Positions 1-8,199 of a stretch of 64,000 nt of DNA are shown piece after piece (positions within the stretch are counted from its first letter, which is position 1; each line of letters opens with the position of its first letter). The stretch comes from Geodermatophilaceae bacterium URHB0062 (GTDB lineage Bacteria > Actinomycetota > Actinomycetes > Mycobacteriales > Geodermatophilaceae): contig JHVO01000011.1 of NCBI GenBank assembly GCA_000620185.1, positions 62,001 to 126,000 on the forward strand, given 5' to 3'. Made by a program: the position numbers and the translations under genes. The notes below the pieces were generated by a model that was not told the origin of the DNA, made no database searches, and saw only the letters and a list, made by a program, of their open reading frames with translations.

Positions 1-1
1 C

Positions 2-1030
2 GCCGAGCTCGGCCGGGAGCTCGCCGTCCGGGAGTCGACCGAGCCGGACTGGGCGACCGCGCTCGACGAGGTCGTCGAGGACGACGTCCTGCGGCTGGTG
101 TTCATCTCCTGCCACCCGGTGCTGTCGCGGGAGGCGCGCGTGGCGCTGACCCTCCGCCTGATCGGCGGGCTGGCCACCGACGAGATCGCCCGGGCGTTCC
201 TCGTCCCGGAGCCGACGGTCGCGCAGCGGATCGTGCGCGCCAAGCGGACGCTGACCGCCGCCCACGTGCCGTTCGAGGTGCCCACCGGCGCGGACTTCAC
301 CGCGCGGGTCTCCTCGGTCCTCGAGGTCCTCTACCTGATCTTCAACGAGGGGTACGCCGCGACCTCCGGAGAGCACTGGACCCGTCCGGCGCTCTGCCAG
401 GAGGCGCTGCGCCTGGGCCGGATCGTGGCCGAGCTCCTGCCGGGGGAGTCGGAGGTGCACGGCCTCGTCGCGCTCCTGGAGCTCCAGGCCTCGCGGCTGG
501 CCGCCCGGACGGGTGCGGACGGCGAGCCGGTGCTGCTGGGCGACCAGGACCGCGGCCGGTGGGACCACGTGCTGATCGGCCGCGGGCTGGCCGCGCTGGA
601 GCGGGCCGAGCAGGCCGGCGTCGCCCTCGGCCCGTACGCGCTGCAGGCGGCGATCGCGGCGTGCCATGCCCGCGCCGGCTCGGTCGAGCAGACCGACTGG
701 CCGCGGATCGCCGCCCTCTACGACGCCCTGGCCCAGCTGATGCCCTCGCCGGTCGTGGAGCTCAACCGGGCCGTCGCGGTCTCCCGCGCCTACGGGGCCG
801 CCGCCGGGCTCGAGCTCGCCGACGCGCTGACCGACGTCCCGGCCCTGCGCGGCTACCACCTCCTGCCCAGCGTGCGCGGCGACCTGCTCGAGCAGCTCGG
901 CCGGTCCGCCGAGGCGCGCACCGAGTTCCGGCGGGCGGCCTCGCTCACCCGCAACGAGCGAGTGCGGGCGCTGCTGCTCGACCGCGCGGCCGCCTGCGGT
1001 CCCGCGGTTCCCGGCCCGCGCGGACCCTGA
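2..1030 (+). CDS. ECF42-type RNA polymerase sigma factor (5' truncated by window edge)
   Basis: The frame is open from base 2, so the true start lies upstream of the window. The visible part starts inside the sigma-2/sigma-4 linker; the segment DDVLRLVFISCHPVLS is typical of the ECF42 group. A sigma-4 helix-turn-helix follows (LIGGLATDEIARAFLVPEPTVAQRI), then a long C-terminal extension with the NEGYAA motif and TPR-like helices, known in ECF42 sigma factors in place of an anti-sigma partner. ECF42 genes are usually preceded by a YCII/DGPF-domain gene, which would be off-window. Role: alternative sigma factor, regulon unknown. Confidence 0.85.
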   Translation, partial: AELGRELAVRESTEPDWATALDEVVEDDVLRLVFISCHPVLSREARVALTLRLIGGLATDEIARAFLVPEPTVAQRIVRAKRTLTAAHVPFEVPTGADFTARVSSVLEVLYLIFNEGYAATSGEHWTRPALCQEALRLGRIVAELLPGESEVHGLVALLELQASRLAARTGADGEPVLLGDQDRGRWDHVLIGRGLAALERAEQAGVALGPYALQAAIAACHARAGSVEQTDWPRIAALYDALAQLMPSPVVELNRAVAVSRAYGAAAGLELADALTDVPALRGYHLLPSVRGDLLEQLGRSAEARTEFRRAASLTRNERVRALLLDRAAACGPAVPGPRGP

Positions 1031-1036
1031 GTGCGG

Positions 1037-1402
1037 TCAGCTGCGCATCAGCCGCTGCGCGTGCTCCAGCTCCCCGGGCGCGACGGGGGAGCGGCCGGTC
1101 GAGACGACGTCCCAGGTGGTGCGGCCGCCGGCCGGGTCATCGCCCCAGCCGCGCGCGAGCGCCTCGTCGATCCGCCGGCGCACCTCGTCCTCGTCCGCCG
1201 GCACGGCGGCGAACAGCACGCGCAGCGTCACCTCGGCGCCGGACCGGGTCGCGCGCGTGTGGTGGGGCGCCAGCGGGCAGGGCGGGTCGTGCGACCAGCT
1301 GCCGCAGAGGGCGACGGTGATCGCGCCGCCGGGTGCCCGGTCGTCGCCGTCGTCCATGGTGAGGACGGCGTCGTGCGCGAAGGCCGTGCGGTCGGACGTC
1401 AT
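1037..1402 (-). CDS. conserved hypothetical protein, 121 aa
   Basis: Not recognised. A soluble acidic protein with no signal peptide or membrane segment. The centre has the motif CGSWSHDPPCPLAPHHT, rich in Cys, His and Trp, which could bind a metal; the C-terminal half looks helical. I place the start at the ATG at 1402 because a GAAGG ribosome site lies 6 bases upstream of it; an ATG at 1408 is also possible. It is convergent with the sigma factor and lies downstream of the MarR gene on the same strand, so it may be co-transcribed with it. No function is assigned. Confidence 0.6.
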   Translation of the reverse strand: MTSDRTAFAHDAVLTMDDGDDRAPGGAITVALCGSWSHDPPCPLAPHHTRATRSGAEVTLRVLFAAVPADEDEVRRRIDEALARGWGDDPAGGRTTWDVVSTGRSPVAPGELEHAQRLMRS

Positions 1403-1444
1403 CGGCATCCTTCGGTCCAGCCCGTGCCTCGGTCGGGCCGTGCG

Positions 1445-1873
1445 TCAGTCGGGCTCGGCGTTCTCCGCGAGCTGGGCGAGCAGGCGGCGAAGTGCGGAGA
1501 CGTCATCGTCGCCCAGGCCGGCGCGCAGCCGCCCGTCGAAGGACGCCGCGGCTCGGCGGAGCCGGAGGAACAACTGCTCGCCCGGGTCGGTGAGCACGAC
1601 CCGCTGGACGCGACGGTTGCCCGGCTCTCTTTCCCTCGTGACGAAACCCCGGCGTCGAAGGGCCTCCACGTGATACGTGAGGGTGGGCTCCTTCAGTCCG
1701 ATCGCGCGGGCCAGGTCGCCCTGCGTCCGGTGGTCGTCGGCCTTCAGGGCCGACAGCACCAGCCAGGTCGAGGTCGAGCCACCGGCAGCCGTCAGCACCG
1801 CCTCGAACGCCCGGGTCAACTGCTTCGCTGTGCCGCTCACCAGGGCCGCGAGCGGCTCGTCGGACGGGCTCAT
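1445..1873 (-). CDS. MarR family transcriptional regulator, 142 aa
   Basis: Length and layout fit MarR repressors: an N-terminal dimerisation helix, a winged helix-turn-helix at about residues 45-105 (TQGDLARAIGLKEPTLTYHVEALRRRG is the recognition region) with a basic wing (REREPGNRR), and a long C-terminal dimer helix. The ligand is unknown. The 32 bases ahead of its ATG contain two tandem palindromes listed separately, so autorepression is likely. Downstream on the same strand is a small unknown protein. Confidence 0.85.
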   Translation of the reverse strand: MSPSDEPLAALVSGTAKQLTRAFEAVLTAAGGSTSTWLVLSALKADDHRTQGDLARAIGLKEPTLTYHVEALRRRGFVTREREPGNRRVQRVVLTDPGEQLFLRLRRAAASFDGRLRAGLGDDDVSALRRLLAQLAENAEPD

Positions 1874-1881
1874 GCAGCCAC

Positions 1882-1910
1882 GTTAGACCTCTAACCGTTA
1901 GAGATCTAAC
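1882..1910. promoter_or_regulatory. tandem palindromic operator, probably for the adjacent MarR protein
   Basis: Two copies of GTTAGA-NN-TCTAAC, at 1882-1895 (spacer CC) and 1897-1910 (spacer GA), 15 bp apart and therefore on roughly the same helix face plus half a turn. They sit 9 bases upstream of the MarR start codon. The second copy overlaps the stop codon of the upstream gene. Palindromes of this size are typical MarR sites; binding is inferred. Confidence 0.65.
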
Positions 1911-2223
1911 GGTGTGGCAGGCGGCTCAGCAGCGCGTGCGCGAGCGCGGCGGCGTCGGGGTCCACGGGGTCGCCCTCGGCCGCCGCGCGCAGCCAGCTCA
2001 CCAGGGGCCCGGCGATCGCGGGGGAGAGGGCGGTGATCCACGCGGCGGTGCCGGCGCGCGCCTCGGCGACATGCTCGGTGCCGCCGCCGGGAAAGTGGGC
2101 GACGACCTCCGGCCGGCTGGCGGGGAGGCCGCCGGTCCGCCAGTCCCCGGCCGTGGTGCGGGCGGCCAGCGAGTCGAGGCGCTCCGCGACAGCGAGCAGC
2201 GCCTCACGGTCGGACGACGTCAC
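1906..2223 (-). CDS. hypothetical protein, 105 aa, coupled to the upstream acetyltransferase
   Basis: A small helical protein with no membrane segment. The GTG start at 2223 overlaps the TGA of the acetyltransferase gene (GTGA), which decides this start over longer open frames. The motif VAHFPGGGTEHVAEARAGTA lies mid-protein. Not recognised; translational coupling suggests it works with or is dosed against the acetyltransferase. Its stop codon lies inside the MarR operator. Confidence 0.6.
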   Translation of the reverse strand: MTSSDREALLAVAERLDSLAARTTAGDWRTGGLPASRPEVVAHFPGGGTEHVAEARAGTAAWITALSPAIAGPLVSWLRAAAEGDPVDPDAAALAHALLSRLPHR

Positions 2224-2675
2224 GCCGGCTCGCGGCGCATCGGCACGTGCGGGATGCCGTCCTCGACGTAGCCGGGGCCGCTGCGCCGGAACCCGAACCG
2301 CTCGTACCAGCCCTCGAGGTGCGCCTGAGCGCCGAGGGTGAGCGGGGCGCTGCCGTACGAGGCGATGCCCTCCTCGATCAGCCGCGCGGCCAGGCCCTGC
2401 CCGCGGAAGCCGGCCGCCGTCGCCACCCGCCCGATCGCCCGCGACCCGCCGTCGTCCAGCACGCGGATGGTGGCCGCGACCTGCCCGTCGGACTCGTACC
2501 AGAGGTGTTCGGTGGCGGGCTCGGTGTCCCGGCCGTCGAGCTCGGGATAGGGGCACTCCTGCTCGACGACGAAGACGTCGACCCGCAGCCGGCACAGGCC
2601 GTAGAGCTCGAACGGCGTCAGCTCGGCGAACCGGGCCCGGCGCAGCCGCGGCTCGGACGGGATCGGAAGGGCCAT
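2220..2675 (-). CDS. GNAT family N-acetyltransferase, ElaA-like, 151 aa
   Basis: ElaA family of GNAT acetyltransferases: the N-terminal FELYGLCRLRVDVFVVEQEC and the acetyl-CoA loop GRVATAAGFRGQGLAARLI are diagnostic, and the C-terminal YERFGFRRSGPGYVEDGIPHV matches the family end. The ATG at 2675 gives the usual 150-residue length. It transfers an acetyl group from acetyl-CoA to an unknown amine. It is divergent from the iron transporter and translationally coupled to the next small gene. Confidence 0.85.
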   Translation of the reverse strand: MALPIPSEPRLRRARFAELTPFELYGLCRLRVDVFVVEQECPYPELDGRDTEPATEHLWYESDGQVAATIRVLDDGGSRAIGRVATAAGFRGQGLAARLIEEGIASYGSAPLTLGAQAHLEGWYERFGFRRSGPGYVEDGIPHVPMRREPA

Positions 2676-2743
2676 GTGCCGAGTCTGACGCAGGCGTCCG
2701 GGTGGGACGGAGGGGGCTGTAGCGGGCGGTGCAGCGGCTGTGG

Positions 2744-2762
2744 TTAGGTGTGCCTTACCTAC
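2744..2762. promoter_or_regulatory. IdeR/DtxR iron box upstream of the iron transporter
   Basis: TTAGGTGTGCCTTACCTAC matches the 19-bp DtxR/IdeR consensus TTAGGTTAGGCTAACCTAA at 14 positions, with both outer arms (TTAGGT and ACCTA) intact. It ends 16 bases before the GTG of the binding-protein gene, where an iron-loaded repressor would block transcription. An IdeR homologue is encoded at 51459-52199. Confidence 0.8.
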
Positions 2763-2778
2763 ATCGGGAGGACATCGC

Positions 2779-3810
2779 GTGACCAGGGCAGGGCGGACGA
2801 TCGCCGGCATCGTGACCATCGCCGGAGTGGCGGCAGCACTCAGCGCCTGCGGGGGCGACGCCGAGTCGAGCGACTCGGGCAGCACCACCCTGACGCTCTA
2901 CAACGCGCAGCACGAGGATCTGATGAAGGCCATGGTCGACGGCTTCACCGAGAAGACCGGCATCAAGGTCGAGTTCCGCAACGGCGACGACGCCGAGCTG
3001 GCCAACCAGATCGTCCAGGAGGGCGACGCCTCGCCGGCCGACGTGTTCGTGACCGAGAACAGTCCCTCGGTCCAGGTCGTGGCCAACGCGGGGCTCTTCT
3101 CGCCCCTCGACAAGGACACGCTTGCCCAGGTGCCCGAGCAGTACCGGCCCTCGAGCGAGGAGTGGGTGGGCTTCGCTGCCCGTTCCACCGTGCTGGCCTA
3201 CAACCCCGACATGGTCGACGAGTCCGACCTGCCGGCGTCCATGCTGGATCTGGCGAAGCCGGAATGGCAGGGCAAGGTCGGCTTCGCGCCCGGAGGAGCG
3301 GACTTCCAGGCGATCGTCGGCGCCGTCCGGGAACTGCGTGGCGAGGAGGCGACCCGGACCTGGCTGCAGGGATTGGCCGACGGCGACGCGGTCTACCAGG
3401 GCAACAGCGCGGTCATGCAGGCGGTCAACGAGGGGAAGATCCCGGTCGGGATCATCTACCACTACTACTGGTACAAGGATCAGGCCGAGTCGGGTGAGAA
3501 CAGCAAGAACGTGAAGCTCCACCTGTTCGGCAACCAGGACCCGGGAGCGTTCGTCAGCGTCTCGGGCGCCGGCGTCCTCGCCTCCTCCGACCACCAGGAC
3601 GAGGCCCAGCAGCTCGTGAGCTACCTGACCAGCCCCGACGGGCAGAAGCGGCTCGCCGGGAGCACGGCCCTGGAGTACGCGGTCGGGGAGGGCGCCGCCT
3701 CGGCCAAGGTCCTTCCGCCCCTGGACACCATCGAGGCGCCCGAGGTCGATCCCGGCTCGCTCAACGGACCGGAGGTCACGAAGCTGATGCAGGACGTGGG
3801 GCTGCTCTGA
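2779..3810 (+). CDS. fbpA: iron(III) ABC transporter substrate-binding lipoprotein
   Basis: A 343-aa lipoprotein of the FbpA/FutA ferric-iron binding family. Signal peptide with lipobox LSAC (Cys about 24), then YNAQHEDL at the start of the mature fold and the twin-tyrosine iron ligand region IIYHYYWY near residue 225. The GTG at 2779 has a GGGAGGA ribosome site 6-7 bases upstream; a longer upstream frame would run through the iron box and is rejected. It captures ferric iron outside the membrane and delivers it to the permease encoded next. Iron-repressed through the box at 2744-2762. Confidence 0.9.
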   Translation: MTRAGRTIAGIVTIAGVAAALSACGGDAESSDSGSTTLTLYNAQHEDLMKAMVDGFTEKTGIKVEFRNGDDAELANQIVQEGDASPADVFVTENSPSVQVVANAGLFSPLDKDTLAQVPEQYRPSSEEWVGFAARSTVLAYNPDMVDESDLPASMLDLAKPEWQGKVGFAPGGADFQAIVGAVRELRGEEATRTWLQGLADGDAVYQGNSAVMQAVNEGKIPVGIIYHYYWYKDQAESGENSKNVKLHLFGNQDPGAFVSVSGAGVLASSDHQDEAQQLVSYLTSPDGQKRLAGSTALEYAVGEGAASAKVLPPLDTIEAPEVDPGSLNGPEVTKLMQDVGLL

Positions 3811-3887
3811 GCACGACGCTGACGACCCCCGGGACGCCGGTACGACCGGCGCCCCGGGGGTCGCGCGCGTCCCGGGGCGGGTTCCCG

Positions 3888-5408
3888 GTGCTGCGACGTC
3901 ACCCGGTGACGCTCGCGCTGGCCGTCTGCGTGGCGGCGCTGGCCCTCCTGCCGCTGGGCTACATCGCCGGCTACACCGTCGACGTCGGGTGGTCCGGCAT
4001 CCAGGAGCTGGTGTTCCGACCGCGGGTCGCCGAGCTGCTCTGGAACACCGCCCGCCTGGTCGTCGGCACCGTGGCCTGCTGCGTCGTCCTCGGCGTGGGC
4101 GCGGCCTGGCTGGTCGAGCGCTCCGACGTCCCGCTCCGCCGTGTCTGGCACGTGCTGCTGGCGGCGCCGCTCGCCGTGCCGGCCTTCGTGAACAGCTTCG
4201 CGTGGATCTCGCTCCTGCCGGGCCTCGACACCTATGCCGGCGCGCTGCTCGTCGTCACCCTGTCCTACTTCCCGTTCGTCTACCTGCCGGTGGCTGCGGC
4301 GTTCCGCGGCCTGGACCCCGCCCTGGAGGAGACCGCGCGCGGTCTCGGGCTCTCCAGCTGGGGCGTCTTCCGCCGCGTGCACCTGCCCCAGCTGCGGGTC
4401 GCGGTGCTCGGGGGCAGCCTGCTCGTCGCCCTGCACCTGCTCGCGGAGTTCGGCGCGCTGCGGATGCTGCGCTACCCGACCTTCACCACCGCCATCTACG
4501 ACCAGTACCGGGCCACCTTCAACGGCCCCGGGGCCACGATGCTGGCCGGTGTCCTGGTCCTGATCTGCCTGCTCCTGCTGCTGGCCGAGCTGCGGCTCCG
4601 GGGACGCCGTGGGTACGCGCGCACCGGCCGCGGCGCCGTCCGCCCGGTCCGGCCGGTGCGCCTGCGCCGGCTCACGCTGCCGTCGCTGGTCTGCCTGGCC
4701 GGGCTCGTCGGCCTCGCACTGGTCGTGCCGCTGGCGAGCCTGGGCTACTGGATGGTCACCGGCTCCTCCGCCGCCGTGGACGTGCCCGTGCTGCTCACCA
4801 CCACGGGGACGACGCTGGCCCTGGGCGCGGGCGCCGCGGTGCTCACCGTGGCGCTGGCCGTACCCACGGGCTGGCTGGCGGTGCGCGCCCGCGGGCGGAT
4901 CAGCACGGTGCTCGAACGCAGCACGTACCTCGGCAGCTCGGTGCCGGGCATCGTCATCGCGCTCGCCCTGGTGACGATCAGCATCCGAGCCACCCCGTGG
5001 CTCTACCAGACGGTGCCCGTGCTGCTCGCCGCCTACGTGATCCTCTTCCTGCCGCGCGCGATCGTGACCGTCCGCTCCGCGGTGGAGCAGTCGCCGCCGC
5101 TCTTCGACGACGTGGCCGCCTCCCTGGGTGCCTCGGCGCCCGACCGGCTGCGACGGGTCACCCTGCCGCTGCTCGCGCCCGGTCTTGGCGCGGGGGCGGC
5201 CCTGGTGTTCCTCGCCGTCGTCACGGAGCTGACAGCGACCCTGCTGCTGGCGCCGACGGGAACGACGACGCTGGCCACGGCGTTCTGGTCGGCGAGCAGT
5301 GCCCTGGAGTACGGCGCGGCCGCTCCCTACGCCGTCGTCATGGTGCTGCTCTCCGCCCCCGCTACCGTGCTGCTGTCCCGCGATGCCCGACGAGGTCTGA
5401 CCACATGA
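3888..5408 (+). CDS. fbpB: iron(III) ABC transporter permease (fused double permease)
   Basis: A 506-aa inner-membrane permease with about 12 transmembrane helices and two BPD_transp_1 units, each with an EAA-like loop (ETARGLGLSSWGVFRRVHLP in the first half; DDVAASLGASAPDRLRRVTLP in the second). This duplicated layout is characteristic of FbpB/SfuB iron permeases. The GTG at 3888 is preceded by GGGGCGGG. An in-frame CTG at 3807, overlapping the fbpA stop as CTGA, would add 27 residues and could be the real start. The gene overlaps the ATPase gene by 4 bases. Confidence 0.9.
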   Translation: MLRRHPVTLALAVCVAALALLPLGYIAGYTVDVGWSGIQELVFRPRVAELLWNTARLVVGTVACCVVLGVGAAWLVERSDVPLRRVWHVLLAAPLAVPAFVNSFAWISLLPGLDTYAGALLVVTLSYFPFVYLPVAAAFRGLDPALEETARGLGLSSWGVFRRVHLPQLRVAVLGGSLLVALHLLAEFGALRMLRYPTFTTAIYDQYRATFNGPGATMLAGVLVLICLLLLLAELRLRGRRGYARTGRGAVRPVRPVRLRRLTLPSLVCLAGLVGLALVVPLASLGYWMVTGSSAAVDVPVLLTTTGTTLALGAGAAVLTVALAVPTGWLAVRARGRISTVLERSTYLGSSVPGIVIALALVTISIRATPWLYQTVPVLLAAYVILFLPRAIVTVRSAVEQSPPLFDDVAASLGASAPDRLRRVTLPLLAPGLGAGAALVFLAVVTELTATLLLAPTGTTTLATAFWSASSALEYGAAAPYAVVMVLLSAPATVLLSRDARRGLTT

Positions 5409-6490
5409 GCTCCCTGACCGTGCAGGACCTCACCAAGTCCTTCGGCGCCACCCCGGTACTCGCCGGGGTCGATCTGCAGGTGCCCGCCGGCAGCCTGACC
5501 GCGCTGCTCGGACCGTCCGGCTGCGGCAAGACCACCCTGCTCCGGCTGATCGCCGGCTTCGACGACCCCGATTCCGGCACCGTGGCCTTGGGGGACCGCG
5601 TCGTCACGGGCGCCGGTCGCAGCGTCGCCGCGCGCCGCCGCGGCATCGGCTTCGTGCCGCAGGAGGGCGGCCTGTTCCCGCACCTGTCCGTGGCCCGCAA
5701 CATCAGCTTCGGCCTGTCCCGCCGGCAACGCCGCGACGACGCCCGGGTGCGGGAACTGCTCGACCTCGTGGGCCTCGACGCCGGCCTCGCCGAGCGCGCA
5801 CCGCACCAGCTCTCGGGCGGTCAGCAGCAGCGAGTGGCGCTGGCGCGGGCGCTGGCCCCCGAGCCCTCGCTCGTCCTGCTGGACGAGCCCTTCTCCTCCC
5901 TCGACGCCGCGCTCCGCGACGAGACCCGGGTGGCGGTGGCCTCCGCGCTCGCCGCGATCGGCGCGACCGCCGTCCTCGTCACCCACGACCAGGCCGAGGC
6001 GCTGTCGATCGCCGACCAGGTGGCGGTGCTGCGGCAGGGCCGGCTGGTGCAGCTCACCGATCCGCGGACGCTGTACAGGCAGCCCACCGACCTCGACGTC
6101 GCCGCCTTCGTCGGTGAGGCCGTCATCCTCGATGCCGACGTCCGCTCCGGCGTCGCGCACTGCGTGCTCGGCGACCTCTCCGGCGAGTGGGCCGGACCCG
6201 GCGACGCGCTGCCCGACGGTCCGGCCCGGGTGCTGCTGCGCCCGGAGCAGCTCCGGCTCGGGGCGCCGGGGTCCGAGGCTCCCGTCGCCCGGGTCCTCCG
6301 GGTCGACTTCTACGGCCACGACTCCCGCGTGTGGCTGCAGCTGGCCGACGGCGCCGCGGTGAGCGCACGGCTGGAGGGGACGGACGTGCCCTCGGCGGGG
6401 GACGACGTGGCGATCTCGGTCCGGGGGGTGGCGCGGGTCTTCCCGCCGCGGGCCGGGGCCGTGCAGGGGACGGCGGTCGCGGCCGGTTAG
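5405..6490 (+). CDS. fbpC: iron(III) ABC transporter ATP-binding protein
   Basis: A 361-aa ATPase energising the iron permease. Walker A GPSGCGKTT (about residue 37), Q-loop VPQEGG, signature LSGGQQQR, Walker B LVLLDEPF, H-loop THD. Beyond residue 240 is a C-terminal TOBE-like regulatory domain (RPEQLRL motif) usual in FbpC/PotA ATPases. Its ATG overlaps the permease stop (ATGA), so the three genes form one operon. Confidence 0.92.
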   Translation: MSSLTVQDLTKSFGATPVLAGVDLQVPAGSLTALLGPSGCGKTTLLRLIAGFDDPDSGTVALGDRVVTGAGRSVAARRRGIGFVPQEGGLFPHLSVARNISFGLSRRQRRDDARVRELLDLVGLDAGLAERAPHQLSGGQQQRVALARALAPEPSLVLLDEPFSSLDAALRDETRVAVASALAAIGATAVLVTHDQAEALSIADQVAVLRQGRLVQLTDPRTLYRQPTDLDVAAFVGEAVILDADVRSGVAHCVLGDLSGEWAGPGDALPDGPARVLLRPEQLRLGAPGSEAPVARVLRVDFYGHDSRVWLQLADGAAVSARLEGTDVPSAGDDVAISVRGVARVFPPRAGAVQGTAVAAG

Positions 6491-6491
6491 G

Positions 6492-7016
6492 TCACGGGCC
6501 GAGCGGCTCCTGCTCGTGGTGCGCCCGCTGCCAGAGCGGCACGGCGACCCACCACCAGAGGAGCAGGGCTGCCACCCCGCCGGCGGTGGCCCACGCCAGC
6601 GGCCGGGAGAAGAACACGTCGACGACGAGCAGGAGCGCGGCGACGACGGCCACCGCAAGCACCAGGGTGCCGGCGAACGCCGACCGGCTGCTCCGGTGCA
6701 GGAGCGCCTCCTTCTCCTTCTGCCGGAAGAGCAGGCGGTGCTGGGCGGCGGGCGCGATCAGCAGCGCCGTGGCGATCGCGGCGGACACCAGGGCGACGAA
6801 GTAGACGTCTCGCTGGAAGTCGGTCATCTTCGCCGCGGTCTGCTGGAAGGGCACGATCAGCAGGAAGGCGAACAGGAACTGGACGCCGGGCAGCGCCACG
6901 CGGAGCTCGTTGAGCAGCTCGATGAGCTCGCGGTTGATCCGCTCCTTGTGCGTCTCGCCGTTCTGCCCGTCGTCCTCGTCCGGGCCTGTGCCCTGGCTCC
7001 CACCCGACTCGCTCAC
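6492..7016 (-). CDS. DUF6328 family membrane protein, 174 aa
   Basis: An acidic hydrophilic N-terminus of about 40 residues, then four transmembrane helices; the segment ELRVALPGVQFLFAFLLIVP is the hallmark of DUF6328, an actinobacterial family of unknown function. The gene is convergent with fbpC, ending one base past it. Confidence 0.85.
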   Translation of the reverse strand: MSESGGSQGTGPDEDDGQNGETHKERINRELIELLNELRVALPGVQFLFAFLLIVPFQQTAAKMTDFQRDVYFVALVSAAIATALLIAPAAQHRLLFRQKEKEALLHRSSRSAFAGTLVLAVAVVAALLLVVDVFFSRPLAWATAGGVAALLLWWWVAVPLWQRAHHEQEPLGP

Positions 7017-7121
7017 TGGCCCTCCTCGCCCGCACCCGGCGGGGAGCCCCGCCGTGGCGTCTTCCTATCCCGGGGGAGGCCGACCGTCACGTGTCGGCGG
7101 GTCCGGGACGCGAAAGGGTGA

Positions 7122-7175
7122 CCGGAGCGAGATGTCGTCGTCCGGACCTGACGATCTGTCGACATCTCGCTCCGG
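7122..7175. repeat. 16-bp perfect inverted repeat (hairpin)
   Basis: Arms CCGGAGCGAGATGTCG (7122-7137) and its exact reverse complement (7160-7175) with a 22-base loop. It lies 9 bases beyond the stop of the 7184-7747 gene and upstream of the DUF6328 gene, both on the minus strand. No T-run follows. It could be a factor-independent terminator or mRNA-stabilising hairpin, or one copy of a dispersed palindromic repeat. Confidence 0.6.
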
Positions 7176-7183
7176 CGGACGAC

Positions 7184-7747
7184 TCAGGCAGCGGTGACCG
7201 AGCGCGCGGCCACGCCCTTGGCAACCTCGCTGGGCCGCTGCTGCTCGCCGGCGTAGGAGCTGACCACCACGATGGCGCCGGTGAGAGCCGGGATCACCCA
7301 CTGCAGCGTGTCCAGCTGCTCCTGTGCGGCCGCGACGTCGGCCTGGGCGACCTTCGTCCGCCTGCTCGGCTTGGTGCCGCGCTTCGACGGAACGGCCCCG
7401 GCCGCGGAGACCCGCTGCCCGAGGATGCGGCTGTAGGCGGTGGCGCCCAGTGCCGCGGCCGTGAGCAGCGTCTTCAGCATGGCCATCGAGGCCACGCCCC
7501 TTTGGCGGGCGACGCGCTCCTTGTCGCCCATCAGCTGGCCGACGCTGCCCGCCAGGTGGGCGCCGATCGCGGCGGCGTTGACGGGGGTCCACCGGTCCCA
7601 GCCGGCGTTGGTGACCGCGCCGGTGCTCGAGTCACTGCCCGCCTCGGCGGCGGCGGCGTTCAGTGCGACGGCGTTGGCGAGGGTGCCGCCGAACCACGCG
7701 GACAGGCCGACGTCGTGCAGGGCGCGGGAGAGGGTGAGACGGGCCAT
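7184..7747 (-). CDS. hypothetical membrane protein, 187 aa
   Basis: Not recognised. About four hydrophobic segments (ALHDVGLSAWFGGTLANAVAL, a central AMLKTLLTAAALGATAYSRI, and a C-terminal VIPALTGAIVVVSSYAGEQQ) with a basic linker KRGTKPSRRTK. The GG motif in the first helix and the overall plan recall small actinobacterial membrane proteins. It stands alone, upstream of the hairpin at 7122-7175. Confidence 0.65.
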   Translation of the reverse strand: MARLTLSRALHDVGLSAWFGGTLANAVALNAAAAEAGSDSSTGAVTNAGWDRWTPVNAAAIGAHLAGSVGQLMGDKERVARQRGVASMAMLKTLLTAAALGATAYSRILGQRVSAAGAVPSKRGTKPSRRTKVAQADVAAAQEQLDTLQWVIPALTGAIVVVSSYAGEQQRPSEVAKGVAARSVTAA

Positions 7748-7847
7748 CAGGGTGCTCCTCGGAACGGGGACGGGTCCGCCCCCTACCCCCGCGCACCGCA
7801 GGCATGCCGATTGCGCACAACCAATCTGCGTGGAGCCCGCGCGGCGA

Positions 7848-8114
7848 TCAGGCGTAGCGCAGCCGCGCCCGCTCCCGGGCCTTCGCCGCCTCGACCTCCC
7901 GGTCCTTCGGCGGCGCGGTGGTCACCAGCGCGTCCAGCAGGCGGGCCGACACCCCGGCCACCTCCTCGACGGCGCGGTCGAACGCCTCCGCGTTGGCGCG
8001 CGAGGGCTTCGTCGTCCCGCTGATCTTGCGGACGTACTGCAGCGCCGCGGCGTGCACCTCGTCGAGGGTGGCGGGCGGCTCGAAGTTGCTCAGCGGACGG
8101 ATGTTCCGGCACAT
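7848..8114 (-). CDS. DUF2277 family protein, 88 aa
   Basis: The N-terminus MCRNIRPL followed by ATLDEVHAAALQYVRKISG is diagnostic of DUF2277, a small helical family widespread in actinobacteria with no known role. The full family length is present. It is transcribed alone. Confidence 0.88.
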   Translation of the reverse strand: MCRNIRPLSNFEPPATLDEVHAAALQYVRKISGTTKPSRANAEAFDRAVEEVAGVSARLLDALVTTAPPKDREVEAAKARERARLRYA

Positions 8115-8199
8115 ACCCGCAGCGTAGGAGGGCGCAGCTGCTCGGAAAAGCGTCCGGCCCCGGACAGCGGGTGCTGTCCGGGACCGGGAGGGGTCTTCC

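Noticed and set aside
2740-2778. Earlier start for the iron-binding lipoprotein
   Set aside because: It would place the iron box inside the coding region and spoil the signal peptide; the GTG at 2779 has a ribosome site.
5327-6658. Open frame of 443 codons on the minus strand
   Set aside because: Antisense to fbpC and out of frame with DUF6328; no recognisable domain.
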